Assembly (NCBI GenBank): GCA_020632665.1
Contig: JACKFC010000001.1
Span: forward strand, 213,089-277,088
Source of the DNA: Deltaproteobacteria bacterium
Lineage (GTDB): Bacteria > Myxococcota_A > UBA9042
Direction of reading: 5' to 3'
DNA length: 64,000 bases
A program made the translations under genes and the position numbers. Positions 18,430-28,849 of this stretch are shown here, one piece after another; positions within the stretch are counted from its first letter, which is position 1, and each line of letters opens with the position of its first letter. The notes beneath the pieces were generated by a model. It had not been told where the DNA came from and searched no databases. It saw only the letters and a list, made by a program, of their open reading frames with translations.

Positions 18430-18997
18430 AGCGCAACACCTCGTCGACGCTCTTGTAGCGCCGACCTTCGAGCCTGGCCTGCGGGTGGCCGAGGAAGACG
18501 ATGGCGGCGACGTCTTCGCCGGCGCCGACGCCGTAGAATTCGCGCATCGAGGGGCTCATCAGCACGCCGCCGGTCGACCAGAGGCTGACCAAGCCGCGCG
18601 CGGCGGCGCCGAGCAGGACGTTCTGCACCGCGCAGGCGGTGGCGGCGTAGTCCTCGCGGTCTTCGGCCGGATCGTCGGGCTTGCGGCGCCAGGTGACGAC
18701 CAGCACCGCGCCGGTGCCGTCGAGGCGGCGGGCGATCTTGTCGCGCTTCTGCTCGAGCTTGCGCATCGACTCGGCGTCGCCGCCTTTCGCCATCGCGTCG
18801 AGGCTCTGCAGCACCGCCTCCTTCATCGCCGGCAGGCGGGCGTGGCGGACGGCGTAGAAGCGCCACGGCTCGGTGAAGCGGTGGTTCGGCGCCCAGCGGC
18901 CGAGATCGACCAGCTCGCGCAGGGTGGCGTCGTCGACGGCGCCTCCGGCGAAGAATTTGTGCGTCCGGCGGCTGCGGATCGCCTCGTCGACGTGCAT
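18422..18997 (-). CDS. nitroreductase-family flavoprotein
   Basis: A 191-residue FMN-dependent nitroreductase-like protein. The ATG at 18997 is chosen for its GAGGAG site and family-typical start (MHVDEAIRSRRTHKFF). The frame upstream of it is not convincing. RSRRTHK should contact FMN phosphate, with GRWAPNHRFTEPWRFY and the C-terminal GEDVAAIVFLGHP as in the family. Substrates of this family are broad (nitro compounds, quinones, flavins), and none is indicated. It overlaps tgt by 8 bp and is divergent from the permease gene at 19191. Confidence 0.88.
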   Translation of the reverse strand: MHVDEAIRSRRTHKFFAGGAVDDATLRELVDLGRWAPNHRFTEPWRFYAVRHARLPAMKEAVLQSLDAMAKGGDAESMRKLEQKRDKIARRLDGTGAVLVVTWRRKPDDPAEDREDYAATACAVQNVLLGAAARGLVSLWSTGGVLMSPSMREFYGVGAGEDVAAIVFLGHPQARLEGRRYKSVDEVLRFV

Positions 18998-19190
18998 CGC
19001 GGCTCCTCTCTGCGGGGCGAAGACCCGCGGCGGCGCACGCTCGCCAAGCGGCGGGCGGGTGTCAACCGGGGCGGCGGGAAGTCGCTCCGGCGAAAAAGTT
19101 CCCCTCGCCGCCGCGCCCCCTACGATCGCCACCTGCGCCCGCCTTCAACCGCCGGCATCGGCGCGCAGCGTCCGACGGAGAAGCCCCACG

Positions 19191-20570
19191 ATGCCCGAAC
19201 ACGACGCGCCCCCCGCCGCACCGCAGCCCTCGACGCTGGCGATCCTCACCAGCCGCCGGATGCTCGTCACCCTGCTCTGCGGCTTCGCCTCGGGGATGCC
19301 GCTCTTCGTGCTCTACCAACTCGTCCCGGCGTGGCTGCGCGACAGCGGCGTCGACCTCAAGACCATCGGCCTCTTCGCCCTGGTCGGCCTGCCCTACAAC
19401 TGGAAATTCCTCTGGTCGCCGCTCTTCGACGCGCTGCCGGCCCCGGGGACCGCGGCGCTCTTCGGCGAAGGCGGCACGGCGCGGCGGCGCGGCTGGGCGC
19501 TGTGGAGCCAGCTCGGTTGTGCGGCCGGCATCGCGGCGCTGGGCCTCTTCGCACCGCGCGAGGGCACGGCGCTGATCGTGCCGTTGGTGGTGCTGATCGC
19601 CTTCGCCTCGGCCAGCCAGGACATCGTGCTCGACGCCTACCGCCGCGAGCTGCTGCCGGACCGCGAGCTGGGCCTGGGCAACTCGCTCTTCGTCAACGCC
19701 TACCGCCTGAGCTCGCTGGTTCCCGGCTCGCTGGCGCTGATCTTGGCCGATCACATCGCCTGGTCGATGGTGCTGCCGATCGTCGCTGCCTTCATGGCCG
19801 TCGGCCTCGCCGCGACGCTGTGGATGCCCGAGGTCGACGTCGCGCCGCCGGTGGCGCGGGGCGTCAAGGACGCGGTGTTGGTGCCGTTGCGCGCCTTCGT
19901 CCAGCGCCACGGAACGTCGGGCACGCTCGGCATCCTGGCCTTTCTGCTGCTCTACAAGCTGGGCGACAGCATGGCGACGGCCTTGGCGACGCCCTTTTAC
20001 CTCGACTGCGGCTTCAGCAAGACCGAGATCGGCACCATCGTGAAGGTGACCTCGCTCTGGGCCAGCCTGGTCGGCGGCACGCTCGGCGGGCTGTGGATGC
20101 TGCGGATCGGCATCCACAAGGCGCTCTGGATCTTCGGCGGTGTGCAGATCGCCTCGATCTTCGGCTTCTGGGTGCTGGCGCTGGTCCGCGCCGACCCGAC
20201 CCCGCTCTGGTCGACGCCGGGCCCGGACGGCATGGCCATCAGCGTCGGCCACGCCACCCTCGCCGGCGCCGTCGCGTTCGAATACCTCGGCGTCGGCCTG
20301 GGCACCGCGTCGTTGGTCGCCTTCATGGCGCGGGCCACCGACCGGCGCTTCACCGCCACCCAGCTCGCGCTGCTCACCAGCCTCGCCGGGCTGCCGCGCA
20401 CCTTCGCCAACGCCGGCACCGGCTGGCTGGTCGAGTCGCTGGGCTGGCCGACCTTCTACTTGGTCTGCGCCGCCATCGCCATCCCTGGGCTGCTGATGTT
20501 GCCGGTCGTGGCGCCGTGGGGCCGGGAACCCGCCGAAGAGGCCGCCGCTTCAGCCGACCGAGCGGCGTGA
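19191..20570 (+). CDS. AmpG-like MFS permease (muropeptide transporter family)
   Basis: A 459-residue membrane protein. The start ATG 19191 gives a short cytoplasmic N-terminus before the first membrane segment. [21 protein letters not shown], then [25 protein letters not shown], and [15 protein letters not shown] are hallmarks of AmpG-type permeases. These carry anhydro-muropeptides into the cytoplasm for recycling in proteobacteria. About 12 membrane segments are predicted by eye. A recycling role is likely but other AmpG-fold substrates are possible. The last 21 bp overlap the convergent kinase gene. Confidence 0.87.
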   Translation: MPEHDAPPAAPQPSTLAILTSRRMLVTLLCGFASGMPLFVLYQLVPAWLRDSGVDLKTIGLFALVGLPYNWKFLWSPLFDALPAPGTAALFGEGGTARRRGWALWSQLGCAAGIAALGLFAPREGTALIVPLVVLIAFASASQDIVLDAYRRELLPDRELGLGNSLFVNAYRLSSLVPGSLALILADHIAWSMVLPIVAAFMAVGLAATLWMPEVDVAPPVARGVKDAVLVPLRAFVQRHGTSGTLGILAFLLLYKLGDSMATALATPFYLDCGFSKTEIGTIVKVTSLWASLVGGTLGGLWMLRIGIHKALWIFGGVQIASIFGFWVLALVRADPTPLWSTPGPDGMAISVGHATLAGAVAFEYLGVGLGTASLVAFMARATDRRFTATQLALLTSLAGLPRTFANAGTGWLVESLGWPTFYLVCAAIAIPGLLMLPVVAPWGREPAEEAAASADRAA

Positions 20571-22322
20571 GGCGTCCTGCGCGTCCGGCCGGGCGCAGAG
20601 CGCGGCGCGGCTGTGCGCGGCCAGGGCGCGGAGCAGGTCGGGCAAGGCGATCGGCTTGCTGAGGACGTCGACCGCTCCGGCGGCGCGCATCCCGGCCTGC
20701 TCGCTGGGCAGCACGCTCGCCGAGAGGATCAGCACCGGGATCTCCGCAGTGGTGGGGTCGGCGACCAGGATGCGGGTCGCGTCGCGGCCGTCGAGCCCGG
20801 GCATGCGGGCGTCCATGAGCACGAGGTCGGGCCGCTCCCGGCGGACGAGTTCGACCGCCTGATCGCCGTCGGCGGCCTCGATCAGGGTGATCGGCAGCGG
20901 CCCCAGCATTGCCCGCAGCAGGATGCGGTTGGTCTCGATATCGTCGGCCACCAGCACGCGCAGCGGCGGCTCGGCCTGCAGCCAGAGCGCTGAGTCGGTC
21001 GCGGCTTCGTGCTCCAGCGCGGGCGCGACGGCCAGCGGCAACTCGAAGCGGAACGTGGCGCCGGCACCAGCGGCGCTGCGCACGGTGATGCTGCCGCCCA
21101 TCCCATCGACGAAAGCGCGGGTCAGCGCGAGGCCGAGGCCGGTCCCGTCGCGCCGGTGGCGGCCGCTGGCGGATTGGCGGAACGGCTCGAAGATCGCCGC
21201 CTGCTCCTCCACCGCGATGCCGGGACCGTCGCCCTCGACCTCGCCGAAGAGGCGCACCGTCTCGCCGTCGCGCACACCGCGGGCACGCACCACGATCGGG
21301 CCGAGCTCGGCGAACTTCACCGCGTTGCCGACGAGGTTGATCCAGACCTGGCGCAGCTTGCCGGCGTCGCCACGGCAGCTCTGCAGATCCGCCTCGTCCA
21401 ACTCGAGCTGCAGCTGCAGGCCCTTGGCCCGGGCCGGGGCGCCGAACATGGCGACCACGTCGCGGACGACTTCGGCCGCGTCGAAGCGATCGTCGCGCAG
21501 CTCGAGCTGCTGCGCGTCGATGCGGGACACCTCGAGCACGTCGTCGATCAACCCGAGCAGGTGCTCGCCGCTCCGCTCGATGATCCGCAGGCTCTGCCGC
21601 TGCCCCGGCGTGGCGTCGGCGTCGCGCGCCAATAGGCCGGTGAAGCCGAGGATCGCGTTCATCGGGGTGCGAATCTCGTGCGACATATTGGCCAGGAAGC
21701 GGCTCTTCGCGGCGTTGGCGTCCTGCGCCTCGACCAGCGCGGCCTGCAGCTCGGCAGTTCGGGCGGCGACCTCGGCCTCGAGCGCGTCGCGATGCGCCGC
21801 GAGCTGGCGGTTGGCCAAGCCCATGCGGCCGAGGTTCTCGGCGAGCAGGACCAGGAAGGCCATCGTCCGCTCGACCTCTTCCCGCGAGAAGACGGGCACC
21901 GCAGCGATCGCGGCGACGTAGGCCTCTTCGTCGAAGCCGTAGAGCCGGGCCTTGGCGCGGAAGGCGTCGAGGTCGGGCGGCTCGGAGAAGAACTGACCGG
22001 TGAAGAGGTTGCCGACGTGGTAGCCGTCGACCCGCACCGGGACGGCGACGTCGACCAGGCCGTTGCGGCAGTTGTAGACGTTGTAGCGGCTGCCCTCGGC
22101 CAGGCCACTGGCCAGCGCGGTGTCGCTCTCCAGGCAGCGCGCCGCCGTCTCGCTGTGGACCCGGTGGAAGAGCGAGCAGCTGTCGCGCCAGCCGGTCGCG
22201 ATCAGCACCTTGCCCTCGAGGTCGAGCAGCGCGGTGACGACGTTGTTCATCGCCGTCAGCGCCTCGAAGAGCGCCGTCAGCGAAGGGATATCGAGTACTT
22301 CTGTGATGTGGAAGGGCGCCAT
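20550..22322 (-). CDS. PocR-domain hybrid histidine kinase with receiver
   Basis: A 590-residue soluble hybrid kinase. Residues about 8-170 form a PocR sensory domain: [19 protein letters not shown] and [13 protein letters not shown] with Cys49, Cys63 and Cys85. HisKA follows ([20 protein letters not shown], His215), then HATPase ([19 protein letters not shown]) and a C-terminal receiver ([24 protein letters not shown]). PocR domains bind small molecules in the cytoplasm; the ligand here is unknown. The start touches the stop of the pseudouridine synthase gene (TGATG), so it is the last member of the long minus-strand unit. The 3' end overlaps the AmpG-like gene by 21 bp. Confidence 0.92.
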   Translation of the reverse strand: MAPFHITEVLDIPSLTALFEALTAMNNVVTALLDLEGKVLIATGWRDSCSLFHRVHSETAARCLESDTALASGLAEGSRYNVYNCRNGLVDVAVPVRVDGYHVGNLFTGQFFSEPPDLDAFRAKARLYGFDEEAYVAAIAAVPVFSREEVERTMAFLVLLAENLGRMGLANRQLAAHRDALEAEVAARTAELQAALVEAQDANAAKSRFLANMSHEIRTPMNAILGFTGLLARDADATPGQRQSLRIIERSGEHLLGLIDDVLEVSRIDAQQLELRDDRFDAAEVVRDVVAMFGAPARAKGLQLQLELDEADLQSCRGDAGKLRQVWINLVGNAVKFAELGPIVVRARGVRDGETVRLFGEVEGDGPGIAVEEQAAIFEPFRQSASGRHRRDGTGLGLALTRAFVDGMGGSITVRSAAGAGATFRFELPLAVAPALEHEAATDSALWLQAEPPLRVLVADDIETNRILLRAMLGPLPITLIEAADGDQAVELVRRERPDLVLMDARMPGLDGRDATRILVADPTTAEIPVLILSASVLPSEQAGMRAAGAVDVLSKPIALPDLLRALAAHSRAALCARPDAQDASRRSVG

Positions 22323-22993
22323 CACGCTCCGTCTGCTCGCTCGGGAAAGGTCCGCGTCGATTCGACCTCGATGATGCCGCCTCCGATCGGATGCGGGAAG
22401 GCCAATCTCGACGCGTGGAGCGCGATGGCGCCGGGCCGGTAGGGACGGTCGGCGCCATAGCGGGAATCGCCCCGCAACGGCGCGCCGCGGTGCGCGAATT
22501 GCGCCCGAATCTGGTGCTTGCGCCCGGTCAGCAGCGCGATCTCGCAGAGCGCCCCGGCGGCGTCGCTGCCGAGCAGCTGCCAGCGCAGCGCTGCGTGCTG
22601 GGCCCCCGCCGTGCCTTCCGCGACGATCCGCGAGCTGCCGCCGTCGCGCCCGGGCAACAGCCAATCCTCCAACAGGCCCTGCGCGGCGGAGGGCTCGCGA
22701 CAGCAGAGCGCGAGGTAGGTCTTCTGCAGCCGACGCTCGCGGACCGCAGCAGAGAGGCGCGAGGCCGCCTTGGAGGTGCGGGCGAAGACCATCACGCCAC
22801 TCGTCGGGCGGTCGAGGCGATGCACCAGGCCGAGGAAGACGTTGCCGGGCTTGTCGAATTCCGCCTTCAGGTAGGCCTTGCCCCAATCCAGCAGCGAGAG
22901 GTCGCCGGTCGCGTCGCCCTGGCTGAGCATCCCCGCTGGCTTGTCGAGGACGAGCAGGTGGTTGTCGACATAGAGGACGATCGGCTCGCTCAC
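22322..22993 (-). CDS. RluA-family rRNA/tRNA pseudouridine synthase
   Basis: A 223-residue pseudouridine synthase catalytic domain without an S4 RNA-binding domain. The active site is [16 protein letters not shown] with nucleophile Asp61. [27 protein letters not shown] is the conserved RNA-contact region. It acts on uridines of rRNA or tRNA; the target site cannot be read from sequence. It starts 4 bp inside the VWA gene and its stop overlaps the kinase ATG by one base. Confidence 0.93.
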   Translation of the reverse strand: MSEPIVLYVDNHLLVLDKPAGMLSQGDATGDLSLLDWGKAYLKAEFDKPGNVFLGLVHRLDRPTSGVMVFARTSKAASRLSAAVRERRLQKTYLALCCREPSAAQGLLEDWLLPGRDGGSSRIVAEGTAGAQHAALRWQLLGSDAAGALCEIALLTGRKHQIRAQFAHRGAPLRGDSRYGADRPYRPGAIALHASRLAFPHPIGGGIIEVESTRTFPERADGA

Positions 22994-25128
22994 GCGGCCT
23001 CCTGCGCCCGTCCGCCGCGGCCGCCGCGGCCACCGCGCGCGCCACGCACCAGCAGCAGCCCCTCACCGGCGAGGAGCAGAAGCAACCCAGCGAGGGCGTA
23101 GGGCGCGACGGGCCAGCGAGGCCGGCGTGCGCTCCCGCTCGCGGCGCCGGCGGTGGCGGTCGGTTCGGGCAGGTCGAGGCCGGCGAGCCGGGCCGCGGGG
23201 TTCTCGGCCGGGTCGGGCGCGACGACCAGCACCCGCTGCTCCAAGACGCCGGCGGCGGAGCGCTCGATCGCCTCGTAGACGCCGGGCGCGTCGGGCGCCA
23301 CGGCGCGCCAGCGGCGCCGCGACGCGGTGGAGTCGAGCGGCGCCTGCATCGTCCGCACCACGGCGCCGGCGGCGTCGCGGATCTCCAAGGTCCGGGCCTC
23401 TTCCCGCCGCGGCAGGTCGATCGGCTCGCCGGGCGCCACCGCGGTCGTCGCGCGCTCGGCGCCCTGCCCTGCCGCCGCCGCGACCAAGCCCGCCGCCAAG
23501 GGCACGAACCCCGGCTGCAGCGGCAGATCGCACCAATCGAGGTCGATGCTCGAACCCCAGAGCACGATCCGACCCCTGCCGCGGGCGAAGCCGAGCGCCG
23601 CGGGCAGGCCGTCGCTCCAGCGCAGCGCCACGTGGGCGTCGAGGTCGGGGCGCGGCAGCAGGCCGAGGCGCCGCTGCGCGCGCAGCTCCCCGAGCGCGGG
23701 GATGGCGGGCTGCAGGCGACGCGCCAGGGCGACGGTGATCGGCAAGGGATGCAGCAGGTCGGCCTGCCGCACGCCGGGATCGGCTGCACCGGTCTGCGCG
23801 TCGGCGAGCGTCTCGGGCAGCAGCCCGCCGAGCCAGCCGAGCACCGCCGCGCGACCGGCGCCGTCGCCCAGCGTCACGACCACGCCCATCCCGGCCTCGA
23901 TCCGCGCGATCAGCGCCGCCAACGCGGTGGGCGCGAGCTCTGCGACGTTGGCCAGGACCAGGACGTCGAGGTGGGCGATGCGTTCGGCCGTCAGGTCGGC
24001 TTCGCGCAGCTCGTCCAGCGCCAGCGCGCCGAGCCCTGGTGCACCGACCTCGAGCGCACGGCGCAGGAAGAAGAGCTCGTCCTCGCGTGGCACCGGCCTC
24101 GGCGCGCCGTTGAGCAGGCCGACGCGGACGGCCTCGTCTCCGGCCAGGCGGACGTGACGGACGTCGTTCTCGGGCAGGGCGTCGTCTCCGCCCAGCAGCG
24201 CGACCCGGGCGATCGGCGCGTCAGCCGCCACCGGCAGCTCGAAGGTTCGCTCGGCGCCAGCGGCGACCTCGACGCCGCGGCGGATCGCGCGCGAGCCGAT
24301 CTCGACCAAGAGCGTGCCGACGAAGGGACGCGGGCCGTGGTGACCGATGGTGACGAAGAGGCGAACGGCGCGGGCGCCCCGGTCCGGCGCCGGCTCGGCG
24401 CGGGCGGAGACCACCGCGGTGTCGACGACATCGCCGCCGACGGCGACCACGTCGACCCGTGCTCCGCGGGCGACTGCGCCTGCCACCGCCGTGCCCTGAA
24501 CCGCCGCCCAGCCGGCGCGCTCGAGGTCGGAGAGCAGGACCATACGGCCCCGCTCACTGCCGACGAGCAGCCGCGACGCGAGCGCGAACGCGCGCTCACC
24601 GTCGTCGGCGCTGGCACGCGGGCGCAGGCCGCGCAGCTCGGTGGCGACGCTGCGGAGGTCGGAGATCAGCCCAGAGCCGAGCACGTCGGCGGGTCGCGCG
24701 GTCCGGACCACGGCGGCGCGGCTGCCACGCGGCAGGCTGGCGACCAACGCCGCGGCCCGCTTCGAGGCGACGCTGAAGCGACTCTCGCCGCCCGTACCGG
24801 CCCGCATCGAGAGCGAATCGTCGAGCAGCACGACCAGATCGACCGGCTCGTCGCCGAGCATCGCGCCTTGTCCCGCAGCCGGCCCACAACTCGGCAGCAA
24901 GGGCCCGGCCAGGGCCACCGCGATGCCGGCGGTCGCCACCATACGCAGGGCGATCAGGGCGCGCTCGCGCAGCCGCATGGCGCGGGCGCGGGCCGGATCT
25001 TGTTCGAGCAGGAAGCGCAGCGCCGAGAACGCCAGCTGCGGCGCGTGGCGGCGCCCGCGCAGGTGCAGCCAGAGCGGGATCAACGCGGCCAGCGCAAACG
25101 GCAGCAGCTCGGGGCGCAGCAGCTCCAT
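22990..25128 (-). CDS. BatA-like VWA-domain membrane protein
   Basis: A 712-residue protein. The start at 25128 is chosen because it overlaps the DUF58 stop (TGATG) and gives the BatA-type N-terminus [20 protein letters not shown] followed by a second membrane segment. A von Willebrand A domain follows, with MIDAS-like LLDDSLSM. A long periplasmic part with beta-domains comes next, and a C-terminal membrane helix ([18 protein letters not shown]) followed by a basic Gly/Arg tail. Such proteins work with MoxR ATPases and DUF58 proteins in envelope maturation or stress systems, and both partners are directly upstream. Client unknown. Confidence 0.88.
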   Translation of the reverse strand: MELLRPELLPFALAALIPLWLHLRGRRHAPQLAFSALRFLLEQDPARARAMRLRERALIALRMVATAGIAVALAGPLLPSCGPAAGQGAMLGDEPVDLVVLLDDSLSMRAGTGGESRFSVASKRAAALVASLPRGSRAAVVRTARPADVLGSGLISDLRSVATELRGLRPRASADDGERAFALASRLLVGSERGRMVLLSDLERAGWAAVQGTAVAGAVARGARVDVVAVGGDVVDTAVVSARAEPAPDRGARAVRLFVTIGHHGPRPFVGTLLVEIGSRAIRRGVEVAAGAERTFELPVAADAPIARVALLGGDDALPENDVRHVRLAGDEAVRVGLLNGAPRPVPREDELFFLRRALEVGAPGLGALALDELREADLTAERIAHLDVLVLANVAELAPTALAALIARIEAGMGVVVTLGDGAGRAAVLGWLGGLLPETLADAQTGAADPGVRQADLLHPLPITVALARRLQPAIPALGELRAQRRLGLLPRPDLDAHVALRWSDGLPAALGFARGRGRIVLWGSSIDLDWCDLPLQPGFVPLAAGLVAAAAGQGAERATTAVAPGEPIDLPRREEARTLEIRDAAGAVVRTMQAPLDSTASRRRWRAVAPDAPGVYEAIERSAAGVLEQRVLVVAPDPAENPAARLAGLDLPEPTATAGAASGSARRPRWPVAPYALAGLLLLLAGEGLLLVRGARGGRGGRGGRAQEAA

Positions 25129-26042
25129 CAGGCGCTCCGCCGGCCCTGCCCCGCCGAGGCGAGCAGCTCGCGTAGCGGCGCGGCGAGGTCGCCGCCGAGG
25201 TCGGCGAAGACGTAGCGCACCCCGGCCGATTCGGCGGCGAAGCGCAGCGCGCGACAATGCGCCTGCATCATCATCGCGGCTTCGTCCTGCATCCGCCGCG
25301 GGTCGAAGATCCGCTCGTCGCCGGTCTCCTCGCAGCGCAGCGTCATCACCGACTCGAAGTCGAACGCGATCTCGCGCGGGTGCAGCCCGTGCACCAGCGT
25401 GACCTCGGCACCTGCGCGACGGGCGGCGGCGAGCGGCGCGACGACGGCATCCGCAGGCGCGAGGCCGTCGGTGAGGGCGAGGACGGCGCCGCGTCCGCGC
25501 GGCCGCCAGCTCGGCAGCCCCGGCTCGCCGGCGCCGCGGACCTGCAGCAAGGCGTCGCCCAGGGTCCGGGTCGCGGCGCTGCCGCCGCGCGGTGGCAACG
25601 AGGTCGCGGGGCCGTCGGCGGCCGGGACGTCGAGACCGATCGCGTCGCCGCCCGCCACGGTCGCCAGGCCGATCGCCAGCGCCAGGACGCGGAAGCGGTG
25701 CAATTTGTCGACCGGCTCACCGCCCGATACGGCGGGCTCGACCAGCGCCATCGAGGCCGACCCGTCGAGCACCAGCCAGACGTCGGTATGCACCTCGGCC
25801 TCGAAGCGCTTGACCAACAAGCGGTCGCGGCGGGCGTAGGCGCGCCAATCGAGGTGACGCAGGTCGTCGCCGGGGGCGTAGTCGCGGTGCTCGGCGAATT
25901 CGATGCCCCCGCCGCGACGCCGGCCGACGTGCAGCCCACCTGCGGCGCCGTGTTGCGGGCGGCCGGTCGGCAAGCCGGTCGCGCCGGCGCGGCGGACGAC
26001 TTCGCCGGCCTCCACGCGCAGCGCGGCGGCGGGTTCAAGCAT
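25128..26042 (-). CDS. DUF58 domain protein
   Basis: A 304-residue DUF58 protein. The start ATG 26042 overlaps the MoxR stop by 8 bp. GIEFAEHRDYAPGDDLRHLDWRAYARRDRLLVKRFE is the family signature, and WLVLDGSASM is a degenerate VWA-type metal site. DUF58 proteins are constant partners of MoxR ATPases. Here the order MoxR, DUF58, BatA-like VWA is complete and coupled by overlaps, so a shared complex is likely. No enzymatic role is established for the family. Confidence 0.92.
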   Translation of the reverse strand: MLEPAAALRVEAGEVVRRAGATGLPTGRPQHGAAGGLHVGRRRGGGIEFAEHRDYAPGDDLRHLDWRAYARRDRLLVKRFEAEVHTDVWLVLDGSASMALVEPAVSGGEPVDKLHRFRVLALAIGLATVAGGDAIGLDVPAADGPATSLPPRGGSAATRTLGDALLQVRGAGEPGLPSWRPRGRGAVLALTDGLAPADAVVAPLAAARRAGAEVTLVHGLHPREIAFDFESVMTLRCEETGDERIFDPRRMQDEAAMMMQAHCRALRFAAESAGVRYVFADLGGDLAAPLRELLASAGQGRRSA

Positions 26043-27039
26043 GGACGGCGAGCTCGCGCACCAGCGAACGGACCAAATCGGCCGCCGAACGCCCCTCGGC
26101 CTCGGCGCGGAAGCTCGGCACCAGGCGATGGGCGAGGACCGGCACGGCCAGCGCGTCGACGTCCTCGCGCTCGGGTGCCTTCTTGCCGAGCAGGACGGCG
26201 CGGGCCCGCGCCCCCGCGACCAACCACTGCGAGGCACGCGGCGAAGCGCCGAACGCGATCAGGTTCTGCAGCGCCGCCGGGCAGCTGGCGTCGGCCGGGC
26301 GCGAAGCGCGGACCAAGCGCACGGCGTAGCGCACGACGTGGTCGGCGACCGGCAGCTCGCGGACCAGGCGCTGGATCGCCAGCACCTCTTCTTTGTCGAT
26401 GACCGGGGCGATCGGGTCGTGGCTGCCAGCGGCGGTGCGCCGGACGATCTCGACCTCGTCCTCTTCACTCGGATAGTCGACCTCGATCGCCAGCATGAAG
26501 CGGTCGAGCTGCGCCTCGGGCAGCGGGTAGGTGCCGTGCTGTTCGATCGGGTTCTGCGTCGCGAGGACCAAGAACGGCGCCTCGAGCGGCATCGTCCGGC
26601 CGCCGGCGCTGACCTGCCGCTCGGCCATCGCCTGCAGCAGCGCGGCTTGGGTCTTCGGCGGCGTGCGGTTGAGCTCGTCGGCGAGCAGGACGTTGGTGAA
26701 GACCGGGCCGCGCAGGAAGCGGTAGCTGCGCTGGCCGCTGCCGCGGTCCTCCTCGAGCACGTCGGAGCCGGTGACGTCGGCCGGCATCATGTCCGGCGTG
26801 AATTGGATGCGCGCGAAGCCGAGCTGCATGGCCTCGGCGAGGGTCTGGATCAGCAGCGTCTTGGCCAGGCCGGGCACGCCGATCGAGAGCGCGTGGCCAC
26901 CGGCGAAGAGCGCGACCAACATCTGCTCGACGACGGCCTGCTGACCGACGACCCTGCGGGCGATGGCGCCGCGGAGGCGCTCGGCAGCCTCGTGGGCGCG
27001 GGCGAGCTGCTCGATCTCGTCGGTGGGCCAGCCAGCCAT
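26035..27039 (-). CDS. MoxR-family AAA+ ATPase
   Basis: A 334-residue AAA+ ATPase. Walker A is GVPGLAKT (54-61) and Walker B is VLLADELNR (117-125). VLATQNPIEQHGTYPLPEAQLDRF is the MoxR sensor region. MoxR proteins act as chaperones for maturation of metal- or VWA-containing complexes. It leads the MoxR-DUF58-VWA block and follows the TPR/barrel gene by only 4 bp. Confidence 0.95.
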   Translation of the reverse strand: MAGWPTDEIEQLARAHEAAERLRGAIARRVVGQQAVVEQMLVALFAGGHALSIGVPGLAKTLLIQTLAEAMQLGFARIQFTPDMMPADVTGSDVLEEDRGSGQRSYRFLRGPVFTNVLLADELNRTPPKTQAALLQAMAERQVSAGGRTMPLEAPFLVLATQNPIEQHGTYPLPEAQLDRFMLAIEVDYPSEEDEVEIVRRTAAGSHDPIAPVIDKEEVLAIQRLVRELPVADHVVRYAVRLVRASRPADASCPAALQNLIAFGASPRASQWLVAGARARAVLLGKKAPEREDVDALAVPVLAHRLVPSFRAEAEGRSAADLVRSLVRELAVHA

Positions 27040-27043
27040 CTCA

Positions 27044-27979
27044 CTACTCCTTGGCCGCGGCCCCGGGCCGCAGGACGATCGCCACGGTCAGGCCGACGAA
27101 GGTCGACGGACTCCCGTCCCCCAGCCAGCTGTGGGCACCCAGCCCGACACACCAACTCGCGGAGCGCACCGGCGGCGGAGCATAGCGGATCGCTGCGCCG
27201 ATGGCAGCGCGCACCGAGGCCACGTCGCCGTCGCGTTGCAGCACCCCGCCACCGAGGTCGGCGGCGAGCTCCAGGGCGCGCAAGCCCTCGAGTGGACGCC
27301 ACGCGCCGCGCACGCCGAAGCCGGCGAGGATGCCGCCCCCCGCGGCGCTGCCGGGGTCGGGCGCGCCGATCAAGCGGCCGCCGCGCAGGGCGACGCCGAT
27401 GCTGGCCGTCCGCTCGGCGGTGAGGACGGCGAAATGCCCGTCGATCCCGACCAGCGGCGCACCGCCGGGTTGGTAGGCGCCGCCCAGGCCGATCCCGATC
27501 TCGACGTCGGAGCCGTGGTCGCGGGACGAGCGCGGCGGCGGCGGGATATGCGGCAGCGCGCCCGGCGTCACCTCGGGCGGCAGCGGCAGCGCGTCGGCGC
27601 CGGCCTTGGGCTGCAGGTCGAGCGCGCCGCGGACGCTGTCGAGCAGCGCCGCGCTATAGGCGGCGTAGACGTTCGGCGGCACCGCGCCGGCGGCGAGTCG
27701 ATTGTTCGGGGAGAGGGCGATCCAGCGCGCGAAGACGGCCCGCGCCTCGGTGCTGCGATCCAGCCGGGCATAGGCGAAGGCGAGCAGGCGGAGGTGTTCG
27801 CCCGCTTGCGTCGGATCGGGCTCGCGCCCCTGCAGCTGCTCGATGACGCAGCCGAGCAGGCCCTCGGCGTAGCAGCGTTGGGCCCGTTCGAGCGGCGTCG
27901 GCGCCGCCGCTGCGGCCGGGACGGCGGTCCCGAGGCACAGCAAGGCGACGCCGACGACGCGTCGGAGCGGAACGATCAG
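27044..27979 (-). CDS. secreted protein with TPR-like N-terminus and barrel-like C-terminus
   Basis: About 311 residues if translation begins at the CTG at 27979, which overlaps the previous stop as CTGA and gives a signal peptide (VGVALLCLGTAVPAAAAAP). No ATG or GTG start fits, so the start is uncertain. A TPR-like region follows (ERAQRCYAEGLLGCVIEQLQ, then AFAYARLDRSTEARAVFARWI). The C-terminal half has alternating hydrophobic strands (IGIGLGGAYQPGG, ILAGFGVRGAWRPL, FVGLTVAIVLRP), suggesting an outer-membrane beta-barrel or an autotransporter-like fold. It lies 4 bp upstream of moxR. Function unknown. Confidence 0.65.
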   Translation of the reverse strand: MIVPLRRVVGVALLCLGTAVPAAAAAPTPLERAQRCYAEGLLGCVIEQLQGREPDPTQAGEHLRLLAFAYARLDRSTEARAVFARWIALSPNNRLAAGAVPPNVYAAYSAALLDSVRGALDLQPKAGADALPLPPEVTPGALPHIPPPPRSSRDHGSDVEIGIGLGGAYQPGGAPLVGIDGHFAVLTAERTASIGVALRGGRLIGAPDPGSAAGGGILAGFGVRGAWRPLEGLRALELAADLGGGVLQRDGDVASVRAAIGAAIRYAPPPVRSASWCVGLGAHSWLGDGSPSTFVGLTVAIVLRPGAAAKE

Positions 27980-28266
27980 GCCGGGAACTCGCGGTCGAGC
28001 TGCTTGGTCAGCTGCTCCTTGACCATCCCCTTGGCCATCTTCGCGGCGAAGCCGATCAGGTCGACGTCGACGCTGACGTTGCTGTCGGTCACGGTGAAGG
28101 CGCCTTTGAAGAACTTGCCCGAGGCGGTGGCGGTGTTGCCGGCCCACGAGACGTCCTGGACCAAGTCGGGCTTGCGCTCCTTGAAGCCGGCGAGGAGCGT
28201 CTCGAGCTTCGATTTGGCGTCGTCGAGTCCGAAGCTGTGGTTCCGGGAAAGCGAGATATCGGCCAT
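27976..28266 (-). CDS. polyhydroxyalkanoic acid system family protein (PHA_gran_rgn)
   Basis: A 96-residue protein with a GGAGG-type ribosome site before the ATG. SRNHSFGLDDAKSKLETL and the repeated V-D-V-D-L strand pattern, ending in AKMAKGMVKEQL, match the small family found near PHA granule genes in some proteobacteria. The family's biochemical role is not settled, and no PHA genes are nearby. It is the first gene of the packed minus-strand unit. Its upstream region carries one copy of the 26-bp direct repeat at 28343. Confidence 0.7.
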   Translation of the reverse strand: MADISLSRNHSFGLDDAKSKLETLLAGFKERKPDLVQDVSWAGNTATASGKFFKGAFTVTDSNVSVDVDLIGFAAKMAKGMVKEQLTKQLDREFPA

Positions 28267-28342
28267 GTCTTCCTCCGTTGGGTCCGTTTGGCGACCGGGC
28301 GGGAAGGTGCCCCAAAGCGATGGTGGCGGCAAGTCGCGGCGG

Positions 28343-28368
28343 GCCGATCGGGCCTCTTGACCGCAGCC
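28343..28368 (+). repeat. 26-bp direct repeat, copy 1
   Basis: Begins GCCGATCGGGCCTCTTGACC and is identical over 26 bp to 33423-33448. The identity resumes for GGCAT after two mismatches. Copy 1 sits between the PHA-region gene and the HTH gene. With copy 2 it brackets about 5 kb of atypical DNA. Confidence 0.9.
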
Positions 28369-28384
28369 GTGGCATGATCCCGGT

Positions 28385-28849
28385 TCAGGGCTGCAGCGCC
28401 GCGTGCGCGCCGCTTGCCGGTGGTCGCACCGGTGCCTCAAATGCGCTGTGCATCCGAACCTGGATGGCGTCCAGGATCCTGCTCGCCCGCTGAACGGTGA
28501 TGCCATGGTACTCGTTGCGCTCGTCGCGCGAGACCTGGGACTCGTGCACACCCAGCAGGCCCGCGAGTTCACGCTGGCTAAGCCCACGGGCGATGCGGAG
28601 CGCGACGAGCGTCCGGCCAAGCCCATGCAGATTGAGCAGTTCGCCGAGATCGCCGCGCTTGAGACGCTCGTAGCTCTGCACTTCCTCTTCGAGTTGGAGA
28701 TGAAATGACCGTAGCGGGTCGAGCGCACGCTCGCGCTCATCGTCGCGCAGCCCCATTTCGGCCAGGCGCGCGCTATGCTCTTCGAGCCGGCGCTGTTCTT
28801 GTTCGAGGCGAGCGACAGCCTCGCGGTATTCCGACTCGTTGCGGATCAT
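28385..28849 (-). CDS. XRE-type helix-turn-helix regulator (antitoxin-like)
   Basis: A 154-residue protein. The first 60 or so residues are an acidic/basic coiled coil (YREAVARLEQEQRRLEEHSA). The second half is a HTH_3 domain: LVALRIARGLSQRELAGLLGV then HESQVSRDERNEYHGIT. Its start shares ATGA with the stop of the nucleotidyltransferase-like gene upstream. This second position in a two-gene unit is typical of toxin-first toxin-antitoxin modules such as HigBA or MqsRA. It probably binds the 20-bp palindrome at 29446. Related regulators exist outside toxin systems, so antitoxin function is inference. Confidence 0.78.
   Translation of the reverse strand: MIRNESEYREAVARLEQEQRRLEEHSARLAEMGLRDDERERALDPLRSFHLQLEEEVQSYERLKRGDLGELLNLHGLGRTLVALRIARGLSQRELAGLLGVHESQVSRDERNEYHGITVQRASRILDAIQVRMHSAFEAPVRPPASGAHAALQP

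Noticed and set aside
22323..23789. Kinase frame continuing far upstream of 22322
   Set aside because: The upstream part is a shadow of the pseudouridine synthase and VWA genes. The PocR domain starts right after ATG 22322.
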